NCBI GenBank assembly: GCA_944989445.1
Contig: CALYLW010000018.1
Coordinates: forward strand, 1,778,430 to 1,842,429
Length of the DNA: 64,000 nt
Direction of reading: 5' to 3'
Source of the DNA: Ampullaceana balthica
Lineage: Eukaryota; Mollusca; Gastropoda; Lymnaeidae
Position 1 is the first letter of the stretch; each line of letters opens with the position of its first letter. The notes beneath the pieces are model-generated. The model had not been told where the DNA came from. It saw nothing but the letters and a program-made list of their open reading frames with translations, and ran no database searches. The translations under genes were made by a program, and so were the position numbers. Shown piece by piece: positions 22,271-32,995 of the stretch.

Positions 22271-22738
22271 ACTACGTTTATCATTTATTAAATAAATATT
22301 TTATTGTTGTTTAATTAATGTTGAAACTAAAGCTTCAAGAGACGTGTTTGTTGGTCGTTTTATTTCTACATATTATAGAGTCATATTAAATTGAATCATT
22401 CTTACCCAAACTGTGAAAGAGTACCAGTTTATTTCAATGATACATATTAGTCACGTTTTGTTCGGTTAATCATAAGTGTCATTACTGTAAGCAAGAGGTC
22501 GTTGTCTAATTTTGTTAGACATCTTGCTTTATACGCACTTCTCATAAAATTGCTTCTTTCATACACTAGTCTCTCTTCGTGTATCCTTTGATCGGGTGCG
22601 CATGGCCGCCTGTCTGGGTTCGCATTACCGTTTTGCACTTTATTTTATTTCAAATATGTCATCTCTTACATGGACACATTTCTTATCGTGTCTTGTAAGG
22701 GGTACATTTTATGTAGTTTTTTGGGGGGTTATCTTTAG

Positions 22739-22850
22739 ATTTATCAACTAAGCTCTTCGAATTCTAAGAACAGGAAGGATTTATGCCGTCTACTGCTATG
22801 ACATGGAGATATTGGAAAGCGCTAAAGCGACACCTTTTCGAAACAGGTTT
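22739..22850 (+). pseudogene. Methyltransferase copy D, exon 3 remnant
   Basis: After the acceptor ATCTTTAG the plus strand reads FIN, a stop, ALRILRTGRIYAVYCYDMEI and LESAKAT. Copy B exon 3 reads FHNEAKRILRPGGTYAAYCY and DLEMLENVDA, so homology is unambiguous at the DNA level. The motif III Pro-Gly-Gly has become Thr-Gly-Arg, and a stop lies four codons in. The acceptor context GGTTATCTTTAG is identical to that of copy B. Confidence 0.85.
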
Positions 22851-23535
22851 AACACGTTTTCTTTTAAGTTAAACAGAGCTGAAACCAGACAGTTACGGCT
22901 AAATAGATCTCACGGATAGTAAACAAGAGAAGCGCACACATGACTAGCAGAGCTTACATTACAGAGCAAGGTGTATTTTGTATCAAATCGCACAGATAGC
23001 GCTCCCACTGCTCAATTTACTCTGACAAAATCTATTCTAAATACGTTGAGATTACACTAAAAGCAGACATAAATTCTACCACACTAGTTGGGGTAATATA
23101 AATCCTATAGATCGGGGAAACGTTTTGTCTGAAACAGCCATAAACACCACACATTTTGAAAAGTAATAAAATTGCTGTGCTGTTTTTTATATGAAATTAA
23201 TATATTCGATCAAAGGAGTCAAAAAAGTGTTTGTTTTTTTAAAATTGTATAATCGAACATTTGTCTGAGAACCAGATGCAGCCATGAATAAGGCCCTATC
23301 TGACTCTCGGGCCAAGGTTTCCTGACCCCTGCTAATAGCTCTTTAATTAAACTGCAAATTTCTACCTCATGAACTTTGTGGTAATGGCTTTTGCTGTTGT
23401 TGTAAAATACATAAACTGTTTGCTTCTACCAGTGTCATTGAGCATATATCGGACTTGTTGCTATTAATTTAAACTAAAAATCCTACGCTATGACTTTCAT
23501 TGTAATAGCTTTTTTGTAACATACATTGAAATAAT
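22851..23535. other. Spacer between copies D and C
   Basis: No exon, repeat unit or transposon end recognised. A copy C exon 1 was looked for here and not found. Confidence 0.45.
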
Positions 23536-23609
23536 TCCCCAATGTTCGAGTCCGGTACAGTTGACCTGGTCACTATAGCCACAGGATTCCACTGGGTCAA
23601 TCCAGAAAG
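23536..23609 (+). CDS. Methyltransferase copy C, exon 2 (3' part)
   Basis: The frame reads NSPMFESGTVDLVTIATGFH then WVNPE and two bases, ending at the donor AAAG|GTATAC. This is motif II of the family; copy B reads SVDLVTTGCSLHWVN and copy A VDLVTIGMALHFV. The upstream half, with the acidic motif after motif I, is absent and a stop lies just before in frame. The exon is therefore truncated, or the missing half was a separate exon that I could not find. The phase (2) matches the following exon at 24168. Confidence 0.72.
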
Positions 23610-24167
23610 GTATACATCGAAGTCTCTGTTGATGTAGTCATTTAGTCCGTCATTTTTTTATCAATCAAGTCCTCTCTAAAAAAGTCATAAGAGTAGTAAT
23701 AATAATAATAATAAAAGAAGACATTTAAGATTTAAAAAAAATATTATCATTATTTATTTATTTATTTTTTGTTTTCTTCTAAAAATCACAAAAAAAATTT
23801 CTAAACATCAAGCTCAAATTATAATTGAATGAGGATATTCAATTCCAAACATCTGAAGGTCTATATATCTAAACATCATTGCATAGTATTTTCAAGTGCA
23901 ATACACACATAAATATTCCAGATATTTTTAAAAAAATAGTTTCAAACTGATTAATTAAATAATACATTCAACAAATTATTAACACATCTATGTAAAAAAG
24001 ACAAAAACATCAATCACTGAACTTTTCAAAAACCAAATATTTACAATAACAATCTATAATTAGGTAAAATTATTTCTATATTTTTTTATCATCATTGAGT
24101 TAGCTCTAGTTATATGTATAGAATATAGAGTCCAGTTAGCACCTATCTATTTACATCTTATCTACAG

Positions 24168-24300
24168 GTTTTTTCATGAGGTCAAACGCATCCTGAAGCC
24201 AGGCGGCACGTTGGCTTTGTACAGCTCGACTATGGACATTGTAGAAGACATGGATGTCAGGCTCGTTAGAGATGAGTTGCCACCATTACATAGTATATTT
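24168..24300 (+). CDS. Methyltransferase copy C, exon 3
   Basis: After the acceptor TCTACAG the frame reads (R)FFHEVKRILKPGGTLALYSS, then TMDIVEDMDVRLVRDELPPL and HSIF, with a possible donor TTT|GTAGTC. Of the four copies this motif III (RILKPGG) is closest to the family consensus and has no stop. The split Arg codon formed with the previous exon is in phase, and the exon ends in phase 0, as in copy B. The downstream YKSL.FPF exon was not found in the following repeats, so it is unclear whether copy C is intact. Confidence 0.8.
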
Positions 24301-25059
24301 GTAGTCACTGCTCACATTCTCATTAATCTTAGTCATTTCTATTAAAGATGTGTCCTTTAAAAAATGCGATCTTGATAAACACTTAGTTTTGAGAAATTGT
24401 GTAAATTTTTTTTCCCCAATAATTTCTCAGATTAATGGCTGTTATTCATAAAAATAAACTCAATTTATGACACTCATTATTATCTTTTGGTGGTAATTTT
24501 TCTGCTTAAAAAATCAACGGATAATCTTATTATAATCTTCGATAATCTATGATTTGACCCACAACTGTACCATGCGTACTCTAATAGGCTCATGTGATAT
24601 TTTGGTATTCCTATAAAAAGAATTATACTATAATATGTCTTTGTTAAGGTACATAAATATTAAATATTCCTGAATATAATTACAGGCAGTGATATAAAAC
24701 TTTTTGTTGTTAAGTTAAAATATATTTTTTAAAAATAATTTTAAAAGGGAAACACCTAATATAAGAGTAATAATGTGTTTATCATTGAAGAATGATAGAG
24801 AGTGAGCAAAATTTAAATTAAAAAAGAACACGTAACGTCTTCTATTTTCAGAATGACCAACATCTTGACGGGTCAAGGAAAGACAGTTCCTCCACAAAAA
24901 TCTTCAGTCCAAAGAAACGCCTTTATGGTTTTGTGCAGAAATGAGACTACAGATCTCATTGCTTAATTATCCGTGCTGCCTTTTCAAATGTTTTAATGTT
25001 TTTTCACTATCATCGACACATTATGCAGCCCCCCTTATGCAAACTCCCCCCCCCTTCAA
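24301..25059. other. Spacer after copy C exon 3
   Basis: AT-rich sequence with no recognised exon or element. The 5' side of a C-run near 25040 leads into the A-rich tract. Confidence 0.4.
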
Positions 25060-25215
25060 AAAAAAACAACTACAAAACAAAAAACGAACAAACAAAAACA
25101 AACAAACAAAGAAAAACAACAAAAAACAACAAATAAAAAACAAATAAAAACAGCAACAAAAAACGAACAAACAACAAAAAACAAACCAACAAACATTCAA
25201 ACAAAAAAAACAACA
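25060..25215. repeat. A-rich (AAACA)n low-complexity tract
   Basis: Irregular AAACAA/AAAAC repeats. The Lys/Asn and Phe/Cys-rich frames here are artefacts. Confidence 0.85.
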
Positions 25216-26554
25216 TAACACAGGTTCTCCACCTATTTTGAGAAGCGACCCTTTTTTTTATAAATCCAAGTGCCCCACACCCACCGCACATCAACTACTG
25301 AAAAGAGCATTTTTAAATAAAATAAATAATGGAAACAAATGATTTACTCGCTTTAGTCATAGTATTTTCAAATTATCTATATCATTTAATTTAATGCTAT
25401 GCCGTAAATTGCATGTTATTAACGGGCCTCAATATTCCCCGGTGTCTTATTGATAATGCCAGACTCATGTCATTCACAACACTTTTAGTTTCCTTTTCTT
25501 ATATTTTACTTGAGGATGAAGATGAGTTGAATATCCACTCTGTCAGACATAATTAGATAATTAAAAAAATACGTGAATAAACTTTTAAATGCAAGCAGTG
25601 TCATATTTTTTTTTCTATAACAAGAAGCGCCTTTTTGTTTTTTTGCAAAAATGTGACTACAGATATCGCTGTTAAAATAGAAATGATTCCTAGGCTCGTG
25701 GCTTGTATTATGTAAAATCGTTAATGACTAGACCGATGATTCTAAGAGAGGAAGATGTGGCCTCACACTTTGAGATACACAGTATTTCGTCGATACAACA
25801 ATTCTTTAAGTATTTTTTTCGTTGAATTTTTTGGAAAGGGGCAAAAAGAAATATTAATGTAAGGGAAGGATGTGTTTGGAGTTTATTACAGTTCTATAAA
25901 TAATCAGTAGCAAACAAAAAACACAAAAAATTTGATGAATGAAAAGTTCAAGATGACCGTTTGTTAACATTGTCATGATATATTTGTTTCTAGTACCATA
26001 TGTCCACAACAGTTGTTTATTTAGAGACTTAGCTAGGATATTATGCGCTCTGTTAAACTATTATGCAGTGTCCCCCCTCCTTTATATTAATACTTTACCC
26101 TTGTTCCCTCATTATATTGTAATGTTGTAAGCCCGATTTTTACGCCCCTGAACTTTGACGCCCGATGGCGTATCTTCCCTCTTCCCACCACCTCTCTACG
26201 CCTCTGACTCATTCAGGGCATTGTTTATCTACCCCAATGCCACTATCGAGGGAGTAACGCGGGGGAGGGGATGGAATTTGTCTCCTCTCACGGGCTTGTG
26301 TCGGTATGTCAAAGCAAGTTGGCTCCTTTCATATGACACATCAGACACCGCCTCTCTTTCCTGTTAAGTCTTCTAGCCGCTATGGCTGTTATCCCCTTCT
26401 CAATATCAACATTGCCCTTGATTAATCTGGGCCTATTACGCCCGTTTCCCTAACTCAAAAATTGAAATTAATAAAGAGCAATTTATAATTGAAAATAAAA
26501 TGTTTTAAACACCAAATGATTGAACTATTGCAAAACAAAAAAAACCCAATGACA
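25216..26554. other. Spacer with minor repeat traces
   Basis: No gene was recognised. The segment at 26080-26160 (ATTGTAATGTTGTAAGCCCG) resembles 10450-10500 (ATAACGTTGTAAGCCTC) and is probably a shared transposon flank. C-rich runs occur near 26070. Confidence 0.4.
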
Positions 26555-26847
26555 TGTTTTATTTAGATCTTCTAACAGTTCTCGCTACATGGAAATTGTA
26601 AGAATCGTACCCAAATATCAAACTGGCTCTGAAAATATTTCTTACAATGCCAACCACAGTAGTCACTTTTGAAAGGAGTTTCAGCAAACTAAATATTATC
26701 AAAAATTACTTGAGATCGACTACAGGTCAACAACGCATATCATCTCTAGCTCTTCTTTCCATCGAAAGTGAACTTACCAGTCAAATAAACTTGGAGAAAA
26801 TAATCACTAATTTTGCAAACATTAAAGCAAGAAAAGTTAAGCTTTGA
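26555..26847 (+). pseudogene. hAT transposase C-terminus, ZMYM1-like
   Basis: The plus-strand frame reads LDLLTVLATWKL, then (after a stop) NIKLALKIFLTMPTTVVTFE and RSFSKLNIIKNYLRSTTGQQ, ending RISSLALLSIESEL and a stop at 26848. This is the hAT dimerisation domain (FERSFSKL…LRS…LSIES), better preserved than at 3810-3990. Only the last 70 or so residues are open. The catalytic core is absent, so it is a truncated remnant. Flanking termini were not identified. Confidence 0.72.
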
Positions 26848-27453
26848 ACATTTGATTTAGGACATAGGAGTGGATCAGTGGAGTGTTACTTAAATTTACT
26901 TTTAAGTGTGAGTTTTTATCGCTATGTATGAGATAATGAGTATGACACATTGACACTATTGTTTTTATTTATAATACATGATACTTCAAGTGTTGCTGTA
27001 TTCTTTATTAACGCAACAACATCCTGTTTTATCCAACAATTTATTTGGTATTATTTAGTAAATAATAAACTCCAAGTTAGTATTGTTCCTGTCTCATGCA
27101 TTTTTTATTATCACTTTTTATGACAGTCACTGTCCGACTACGTAATTATTGTCATAAATAAAATAAGAGAAATTAAATTATTTTTTTCTACAAATAAAAA
27201 AAAATCGCAAAGCTGAAATTTGTCAATTTATCAAGGACGCCAAAAACAATTTAGCCAAGGACGCCAAAAACCTTATTACGGCTCTGCCTTGTGGTAATGA
27301 ATTGTTTTCTCTTTTGAAATTTATTTTATGTCATTAACTGTTACATTTTTTTATACCACTGTACGTACAGTATATTGTATTATTATTTTTTATGTTTCGG
27401 CTCAGCACATACGCCATTTTGGTTTTGGTTGTTTACACTGTCTCCCGCCCCCC
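26848..27453. other. AT-rich flank of the hAT remnant
   Basis: The sequence contains a duplicated AAGGACGCCAAAAAC motif near 27235 and 27265. No coding signal. Confidence 0.4.
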
Positions 27454-27467
27454 TCTCTTTCTCTCTC

Positions 27468-27525
<58 letters not shown>

Positions 27526-27536
27526 TGTCTCTCTCG
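27454..27536. repeat. (CT)n microsatellite
   Basis: A CTCTCT run broken by GTCT units. A related run occurs at 63905-63945. Confidence 0.92.
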
Positions 27537-27795
27537 TGATTTATCTTTTTTTAAATAAAACTTTTGTTTTTCTTGTGGTAAGGAATTGTTCTCTTTTCAA
27601 AATATTGTTTATGTCATTAACTGTTACATTTTTAATAGCACTATGCATACAGTAATTTACAGTGTATATATACATATATACATACACATTTATTTATTTA
27701 TCTAAAAGCCTGATTAGTTTCTCACACATATTTTGTATAGTAGAATAGCAACTTAATGCGAACTGTTTCATAACACTGAGCTTAGCTCTGCGCGG

Positions 27796-28283
27796 TTCAT
27801 AAAACATATTAGCAAACATAGGAAGATCCAAATAGAATGCTATAACTTCGAAAAGCGAGAACTCTGCCAAGAAGAGCAGGGGAGCAAGCTCTTTCTGTTA
27901 TCTGTTAAAGGAAGCTCTAAAGTTTGTTTGGATGCTCACCTGGTGGCCAGGAGCGCTGATGGCCATATACCCTTCATTAATTTTGTTAATGCAAAGATGG
28001 CCACGGCTCAACAAAAAGCCTTCTGTGTTATGAGTACGGCAGAAGCCAATCAACGATAGTTGCTAAGCGTGCATTTTGAACTCAAAGATTTTTTCTATGT
28101 TTGTTACGTTAAGATATAGTGTTTCGAGCACCTGTTCCAGCTAGCATTAAGGAAATAAAACAAGACATAACTGCAGTTTTACAAATTGCTACACCGGTGA
28201 TGCTACAGAGTGTGTGGAATAACTTCGAGTATCGTTGGGACGTCGCTCGAATGTCTGGAAGAGGTCATATTGAGCTTTTATGA
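27796..28283 (+). pseudogene. Internally deleted mariner-like transposase (DUF4817 type)
   Basis: An open frame from 27796 reaches a Met at 27997 and continues MATAQQKAFCVMSTAEANQR to a stop at 28058. This is the start of the N-terminal helix-turn-helix domain seen in DUF4817 mariner-like proteins. About 65 bp later another frame (28125-28283) reads VPASIKEIKQDITAVLQIAT, then VWNNFEYRWDVARMSGRGHI and ELL, and stops. That is the typical C-terminal tail of the same transposases. The whole catalytic DDE/D core between them, normally about 250-300 residues, is missing. I interpret this as a deletion derivative. The open frame upstream of the Met (…KLFLLSVKGSSKVCLDAHL…) is not recognised. Confidence 0.6.
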
Positions 28284-28494
28284 CAATATTTTCTTCCAGA
28301 AAGGAGAAATAATTAAAGAAAATATTGTACCCTGGCAAAAATCTTACTAGACTTAACTTCCCGAGCTGCAAGAGAGTCTCCTTTATAGATTAAGCCTCCT
28401 GAGTCACAGCAACCATAACTGGGCCGGTGTAACTTGATCCCATCGGCACGTTACCTAATTGTCGCTCGAGACTACGGAACTAATGTTGATCATA

Positions 28495-28539
28495 TATACA
28501 TACATACATACACGCACACACACACATATATATATATAC

Positions 28540-28625
<86 letters not shown>
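28495..28625. repeat. (TA)n microsatellite with CA-rich start
   Basis: ATACATACATACACGCACAC leads into more than 45 TA dinucleotides. The Tyr/Ile frames are artefacts. Confidence 0.95.
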
Positions 28626-28628
<3 letters not shown>

Positions 28629-28629
28629 A

Positions 28630-29330
28630 CAGGCAAAGTGTGAAATTTAGGCATAGAATAGAATGCCGAGTTGTTGTCCGGCAAAGTATGTAATTGGCCT
28701 ACCCCGCCATTTTTCAAGGCACTGATGTTGGCGGTGGTGCTTTGGTCGTTGTTTGATGATGGCGATCGAAGCATGTGAGTGTTGAAAGGTATTGTAAGAC
28801 AGCGTTTAGCAAGTACGAGGTTCCACTACCAAATCACAGACAATGTTGCCAAAATTCTTCTCACTACGTCAGTTTATATCATCCGGCTGAGATTCCACAG
28901 ACGTTCTCCCATAACTTTCCCCCTTGGATTGCTGTGTGACCATGTTGGAAGAGAATGTAGAGCAACGACGGGAATCACGCCATGATGACATGCAACTAAG
29001 GTTCTACGATGAGTTATCTATAGTAAGAGCCAATGCTGCTAAAACAGCGTTTTTTAAAACTGAAACTATTACCAAAACTTGGTGGAGGACGTGAAAATGG
29101 CTAAGACCGCCATTAAGCAAGAACCAGGGGATTATGGGCTGGTGAAACACTATGATGTCATGATGGTGGTAAATTAGAGTAATTTTATTTACCCTGTTAA
29201 AAAGGCGTGAGTGCCATTCTGTTTTACATTGCGGACTCCGAGATATTTGACGTAATTCATAAAGCCTATTAGTTTAGGCCATTGGTTATGGAGGACGGGA
29301 CAGAATGTTGAAAGAACTTTCATCTAAATA
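28630..29330. other. Unassigned region before the gag remnant
   Basis: Composition is more balanced than the neighbours. No gene is recognised. It may contain the decayed 5' leader of the Gypsy element, but no 5' LTR could be matched to the LTR-like segment at 30987. Confidence 0.35.
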
Positions 29331-29338
29331 CAAGAGCG

Positions 29339-29950
29339 ATGATGACTCAACTAACTGGAGAAGCATTTGAAGCTTACAACAGTATAGCCAACGAAGACAA
29401 AAACATATATAAAAATGTCAAAAAGGCACTTCTATGTCGTTTCGGAAAGTCAGTAAATGATTATAGAAAAGAATTTCATGAAATGAGAATCAAGATGGAC
29501 AAAGATCCACAGATCATAGTTAATGAAGCACAATTTAAATTAACAAAATGGCTGGAACTGACAGCAATAGATACAAGCAATCCAAAGGCCATACTAGAAA
29601 TGGTGTAAATTCACAAGTTCTTAGAAAATGCAACACCAGCTTTATTCACTTATTTAACTCAAGAAAGTTCGTACTCAAGCAGAGCTAACAAATGCATTAC
29701 GCACATTCAAGGACTCTCGTCCAAATGTGGAAATGGATAAAAGACAAGATATCTTTGCAGCAATACAAATTAAAAACCAAGAAAAAAGACAAGGAATGAG
29801 AAACCAGAGTCTGCCAAACCAAGGCAACAGACAAGCAATTTGCTGGTACTGTAACAAGCCAGGACATATGGCGAGGTAGTGTTACCACAATAAAGGACAA
29901 CCAAATAGGGCGTCACCTAATGGCAGCCCCATAAGAAAGAATACAGAAGA
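29339..29950 (+). pseudogene. Gypsy-type retrotransposon gag remnant
   Basis: The first frame (29339-29608) reads MTQLTGEAFEAYNSIANEDK … VKKALLCRFGKSVNDYRKEF … PQIIVNEAQFKLTKWLEL, a capsid-like, SCAN-related gag domain found in Ty3/Gypsy elements. After frame changes, a Lys/Arg/Gln-rich linker is followed near 29840-29890 by a zinc knuckle CWYCNKPGHMAR, a stop, then CYH. The stop falls inside the CX2CX4HX4C motif. No protease or reverse transcriptase follows, so only the gag end survives. Confidence 0.7.
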
Positions 29951-30239
29951 AAAATAAGGACAAGATCATTTTAAAAACAAAGGTAGACAATCATGGAGAG
30001 AAAAATATAATCATAATTCCAGATATAGAGATTATGATCAATGTAGAAGATCATGGAGAGTCAAATATTGTTTTGATTCCAGAAACAGAAATTATGATCA
30101 ACCATGGAGAAAGAATGAAAACTAAGACATGAATGTTAAAATAAAAATGAATCGAGAAGAAACAAGAACTCGTGACACTTCAGCCACTATTGAAAATCAA
30201 GTATATGGTAGAAGGGATGAAAGCCGTGGTAGCAGAAAT

Positions 30240-30490
30240 GGAGCAGGGTGTCAAACGTCATTTGTGTGGAATCATCTGAAGTAGGAAGAATAATTGGTTG
30301 TTTATTAAACAAAATCAGAGACATAGAAACAGACAGTGGTTTTCGGATAAAGGTTTCTAGTGACAGTGACTCGTCTGGCCGAAATTCTTTTCAATTATCT
30401 GGAAGCAAAAATGACATCTCGAAAGCTAAGCGACTTATTCAAGATGCTGGAATTGATATTGTGAATGGAAATAATCTTGGTCGTGGTTGA
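30240..30490 (+). pseudogene. KH-domain fragment (DDX43-like?)
   Basis: The frame at 30248-30490 reads VICVESSEVGRIIGCLLNKI, then RDIETDSGFRIKVSSDSDSS and LSGSKNDISKAKRLIQDAGI, the full alpha/beta pattern of a type I KH RNA-binding domain. The GXXG loop, normally GRGG-like here, reads GCLL, which would impair RNA binding. The upstream frame is Arg/Gly/Asn-rich (GRRDESRGSRNGAG) and out of register by one base. That layout recalls the N-terminal RG-rich plus KH part of DDX43-type RNA helicases. This assignment is from memory and tentative. No helicase domain follows. It lies between the gag remnant and the LTR-like segment. Confidence 0.5.
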
Positions 30491-30986
30491 TGAATTATTG
30501 AACATTTAATAGGCTGAAAAAGCATTGAAAGCCCAACGGTTTGAATTCATACTCGTCAGCTGAAGAATGACTATTTTTGAACTATGCTATGCTATTAGCC
30601 AACTACAAATTTCTAAATGATAAAACCAGAGACTGTATTAATATTTGTATTTTTATTCGCTGAACAATAAACAAGGAGCAGTGTTTGAATTCCAATGGAC
30701 AATACATTTAATTTTAATTTTATGAATATTAATTTTTAAAAGTCTGTTACTTACACAAAATTATTTGTGTGTTAAAATTTCAGTTTCATTTTTTCAGTAC
30801 AGGTAGACTGTTGAAGTCCTACAGTTTTTTTCTCTTGATTTTCATGTCTAGATATTGTGTAAGGCAATGAATATCCATTGATGACAAATATTTGAAATTT
30901 GAATATACATTTAGATTAATTTGATTTTATTAAGACCAAAAATATTGTATTTCATAAAAAAAATTGTTTTTAAAGATGGGGGTGAA
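30491..30986. other. Region between the KH fragment and the LTR-like segment
   Basis: AT-rich. It ends in a polypurine-like tract (AAAGATGGGGGTGAA, 30972-30986) directly before TGTCACG. No ORF. Confidence 0.4.
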
Positions 30987-31179
30987 TGTCACGTGATAAT
31001 CACGATATGAGTGACAGAGAGGCCAAATGGGTAGAAAGGGCGCGAAAGCAGTTGATAGAAAGTAATGGCGTATGCGTGGCTCATGTCTCCACGATGTGAA
31101 ACCTAAAAGTTATACTTTTGTATATAATGTGCATATTAAAGTTATTTTGTTGACAATATTATTTCAAGGACTTTTTACA
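30987..31179 (+). mobile_element. LTR-like segment next to a polypurine tract
   Basis: It begins TGTCACGTGATAATCACG right after the purine-rich AAAGATGGGGGTGAA and plausibly ends TTTTTACA at 31179. The polypurine tract plus TGT...ACA ends are what a Gypsy 3' LTR shows, and the gag remnant lies upstream in the same orientation. No matching 5' LTR was found, so the call is provisional. Confidence 0.42.
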
Positions 31180-31239
31180 CGATAGTTTGTATTGTGAGAA
31201 CGCCTACAAAACACATATAAAAGTAAACCATTTACACAA

Positions 31240-31716
31240 TCCCATCCTGATGGGGAATACAAGGTTATAATTGTGTATCAAGATCATCCCACCAAGTTTG
31301 TAGCTCTCAAGACCCTGAAGACAAAGAAGGCGAAAGAAGTAGCACACCAGCTCGTAGAAATATTTACGTTGCTTGGTACTCCAATGATTTTACAGTCCAA
31401 TAACGGCAGGGAATTTGTAATCAGCCTAAAGGAGTACTGGCCTACCTTGAAGATCGTTCATGGTAAGTCACGCCACAGGGTAGCGTCGAAAGAGCTAACC
31501 ATGAAATGGAAAATATGCTGTGTGCTTGGATGCAAGATGAAGTAACTGGCCACTGGAGTGAGGGGTTACGGTTCGTCCAACTCAAGAAGAACAGAGCTTT
31601 TCATTCTGGGATTAAAAGATCAGCATACGAAGCTCTCTTTTGCTGCAGAGCTAAAGTAGGCCTCACAACGTCATCCCTACCTGACAATGATTTACAAGAT
31701 TTGGAAACAGATGAAG
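31240..31716 (+). pseudogene. Integrase-like DDE domain remnant (KRBA2/SCAND3-like)
   Basis: The frame at 31273-31500 starts YQDHPTKFVALKTLKTKKAK and includes EVAHQLVEIFTLLGTPMILQ and SNNGREF. It shifts frame near 31480 and continues GSVERANHEMENMLCAWMQD … HWSEGLRFVQLKKNRAFHSG … KRSAYEALF. This is the integrase core found in KRBA2/SCAND3 (ZBED9)-like proteins and related Gypsy/Ginger-type integrases. The first Asp (YQDH) and the Glu (VERANHE) are visible. The second catalytic Asp, usually in QSDNGREF, is Asn. With the frameshift, the copy is inactive. A few residues are also missing after GREFV. Confidence 0.75.
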
Positions 31717-31904
31717 ACCTCGAAATAAATAATACAGAGCGTACATCAAGTATTTTATTTAGTATTACTTCCACTTTAAAATATGTAATTATCAGTAAAG
31801 TCTTTTGTTGTGCTCCTTTTACACTTTGCCTAAACGAAATCCGGCATTCTATAGAATGCCTTTGCAAAGTAAGGAATTTTTTTAAAACAAATTTCATACT
31901 TTGC

Positions 31905-32220
31905 CTGAAACCATCAGTCCTGGAAGGCAGCAGCCATCGACCGAGCCTCCTGGCGCCGTATGATACGGAGAGACGCAGCAGTCTGTACAGCAAACAGACA
32001 ACAGGCTGCCAAGTCCAGATTACAGACCAGTAAGGATCGTGCTGGAAACCCTCCTGATGTCATACCAACCATCTCTTGACCTACATGCGGACGCACCTTT
32101 CGGGCAAGATTATAATTTATAATCCACCAAGGGACACACGTGGCACCCAAGCCAAATGGCTAGATTGATGAGAATGGTCAACATCGTTCACGGTGGACAA
32201 ACAAAATATATATGTATTTT
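31905..32220 (+). pseudogene. LINE 3' fragment with C2H2 C-terminus
   Basis: The plus strand reads HQSWKAAAIDRASWRRMIRR, TANRQQAAKSRLQTSKDRAG and, near 32075-32130, a C2H2 finger of form PTCGRTFRARL…HQGTH. The LINE at 57448-59315 ends with the related ATNDRSTWRSSI-type and CPFCSRTFRARIGLISH segments, so this is a 5'-truncated relative. Stops lie before and inside the finger. A short 3' tail with GGTCAACATCGTTCACGGTG follows. Confidence 0.65.
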
Positions 32221-32519
32221 TTAATTTATATATACATATAAAAAGTTTACCTTTAACTTGCATCAACATATACACATGTATACACGTCAACGAGAGGAAT
32301 GTATTGGCAATGAGATAATAATTTAATATTATTTTGTCATTAAAATGTAAGCAAAGGGTCGGTGTGTTAGGGTAATATACCTTATTATCGATATTTATAC
32401 TAAGACTAACTTTCTTGATTTTAAAATGTGGTCTGCATAAAATTGTGTATTTTTTTTACAAAATGTCAAATCTCAACATGTACTTTTTAAAAATCTAATA
32501 ACCATTTCCATTTATTTAG

Positions 32520-32995
32520 AATCTTTCTATTTTCAGCGCATTTTAATTTAAATACTCTGTTAAAAAGGATCAGAGTAAACATTGATAAACTAGAACAAAT
32601 TCAGAAAGACCTGCCGGATTCCTTACTGGAGAATATTCAAAATTTATAATAATTGAACCTTTAGTTAAATCATGAAACCTTGAAACATTAGAGGATAGGA
32701 GAACCAAGAGTAAAGTAGTAATAATACACAAGGCAATTAAATCTAAATTGGAAATAAAACACAAAGATAACGTTTTACAACCCTAAGGCACAAGGATAAA
32801 AACTCTTTTTTTTCCCGTATGCAAGAACAAACACATACAAATTCTCGTTCTTCACGTCTGGAATTCGATTGTGGAATAGGTCGCCTGATGAAACAAGGAA
32901 AACCAACATTCTATTAACATTTTAAAACTCCATGGATAAGCGTATGGCGCAATATTCTTCTATATATCAGGAGCGTCGTTAGCAGATAAGATGAG
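32520..32995 (+). mobile_element. CR1-like LINE 3' end, decayed (+)
   Basis: The sequence matches the 3' part of the LINE at 38100-40377 in the opposite orientation. Landmarks are GAACCAAGAGTAAAGTAGTA, ACACAAGGCAATTAAATCTA, CAAACACATACAAATTCTCG and the tail TCTATATATCAGGAGCGTCG then CAGATAAGATGA. Many substitutions and small deletions mark it as old. Confidence 0.75.

Noticed and set aside
28434..28774. Tyr/Ile repeat proteins
   Set aside because: Translations of the (TA)n microsatellite.
31506..32033. Single 175-codon gene
   Set aside because: It fuses the out-of-frame end of an integrase remnant with antisense or shifted LINE sequence. The segments belong to different elements.
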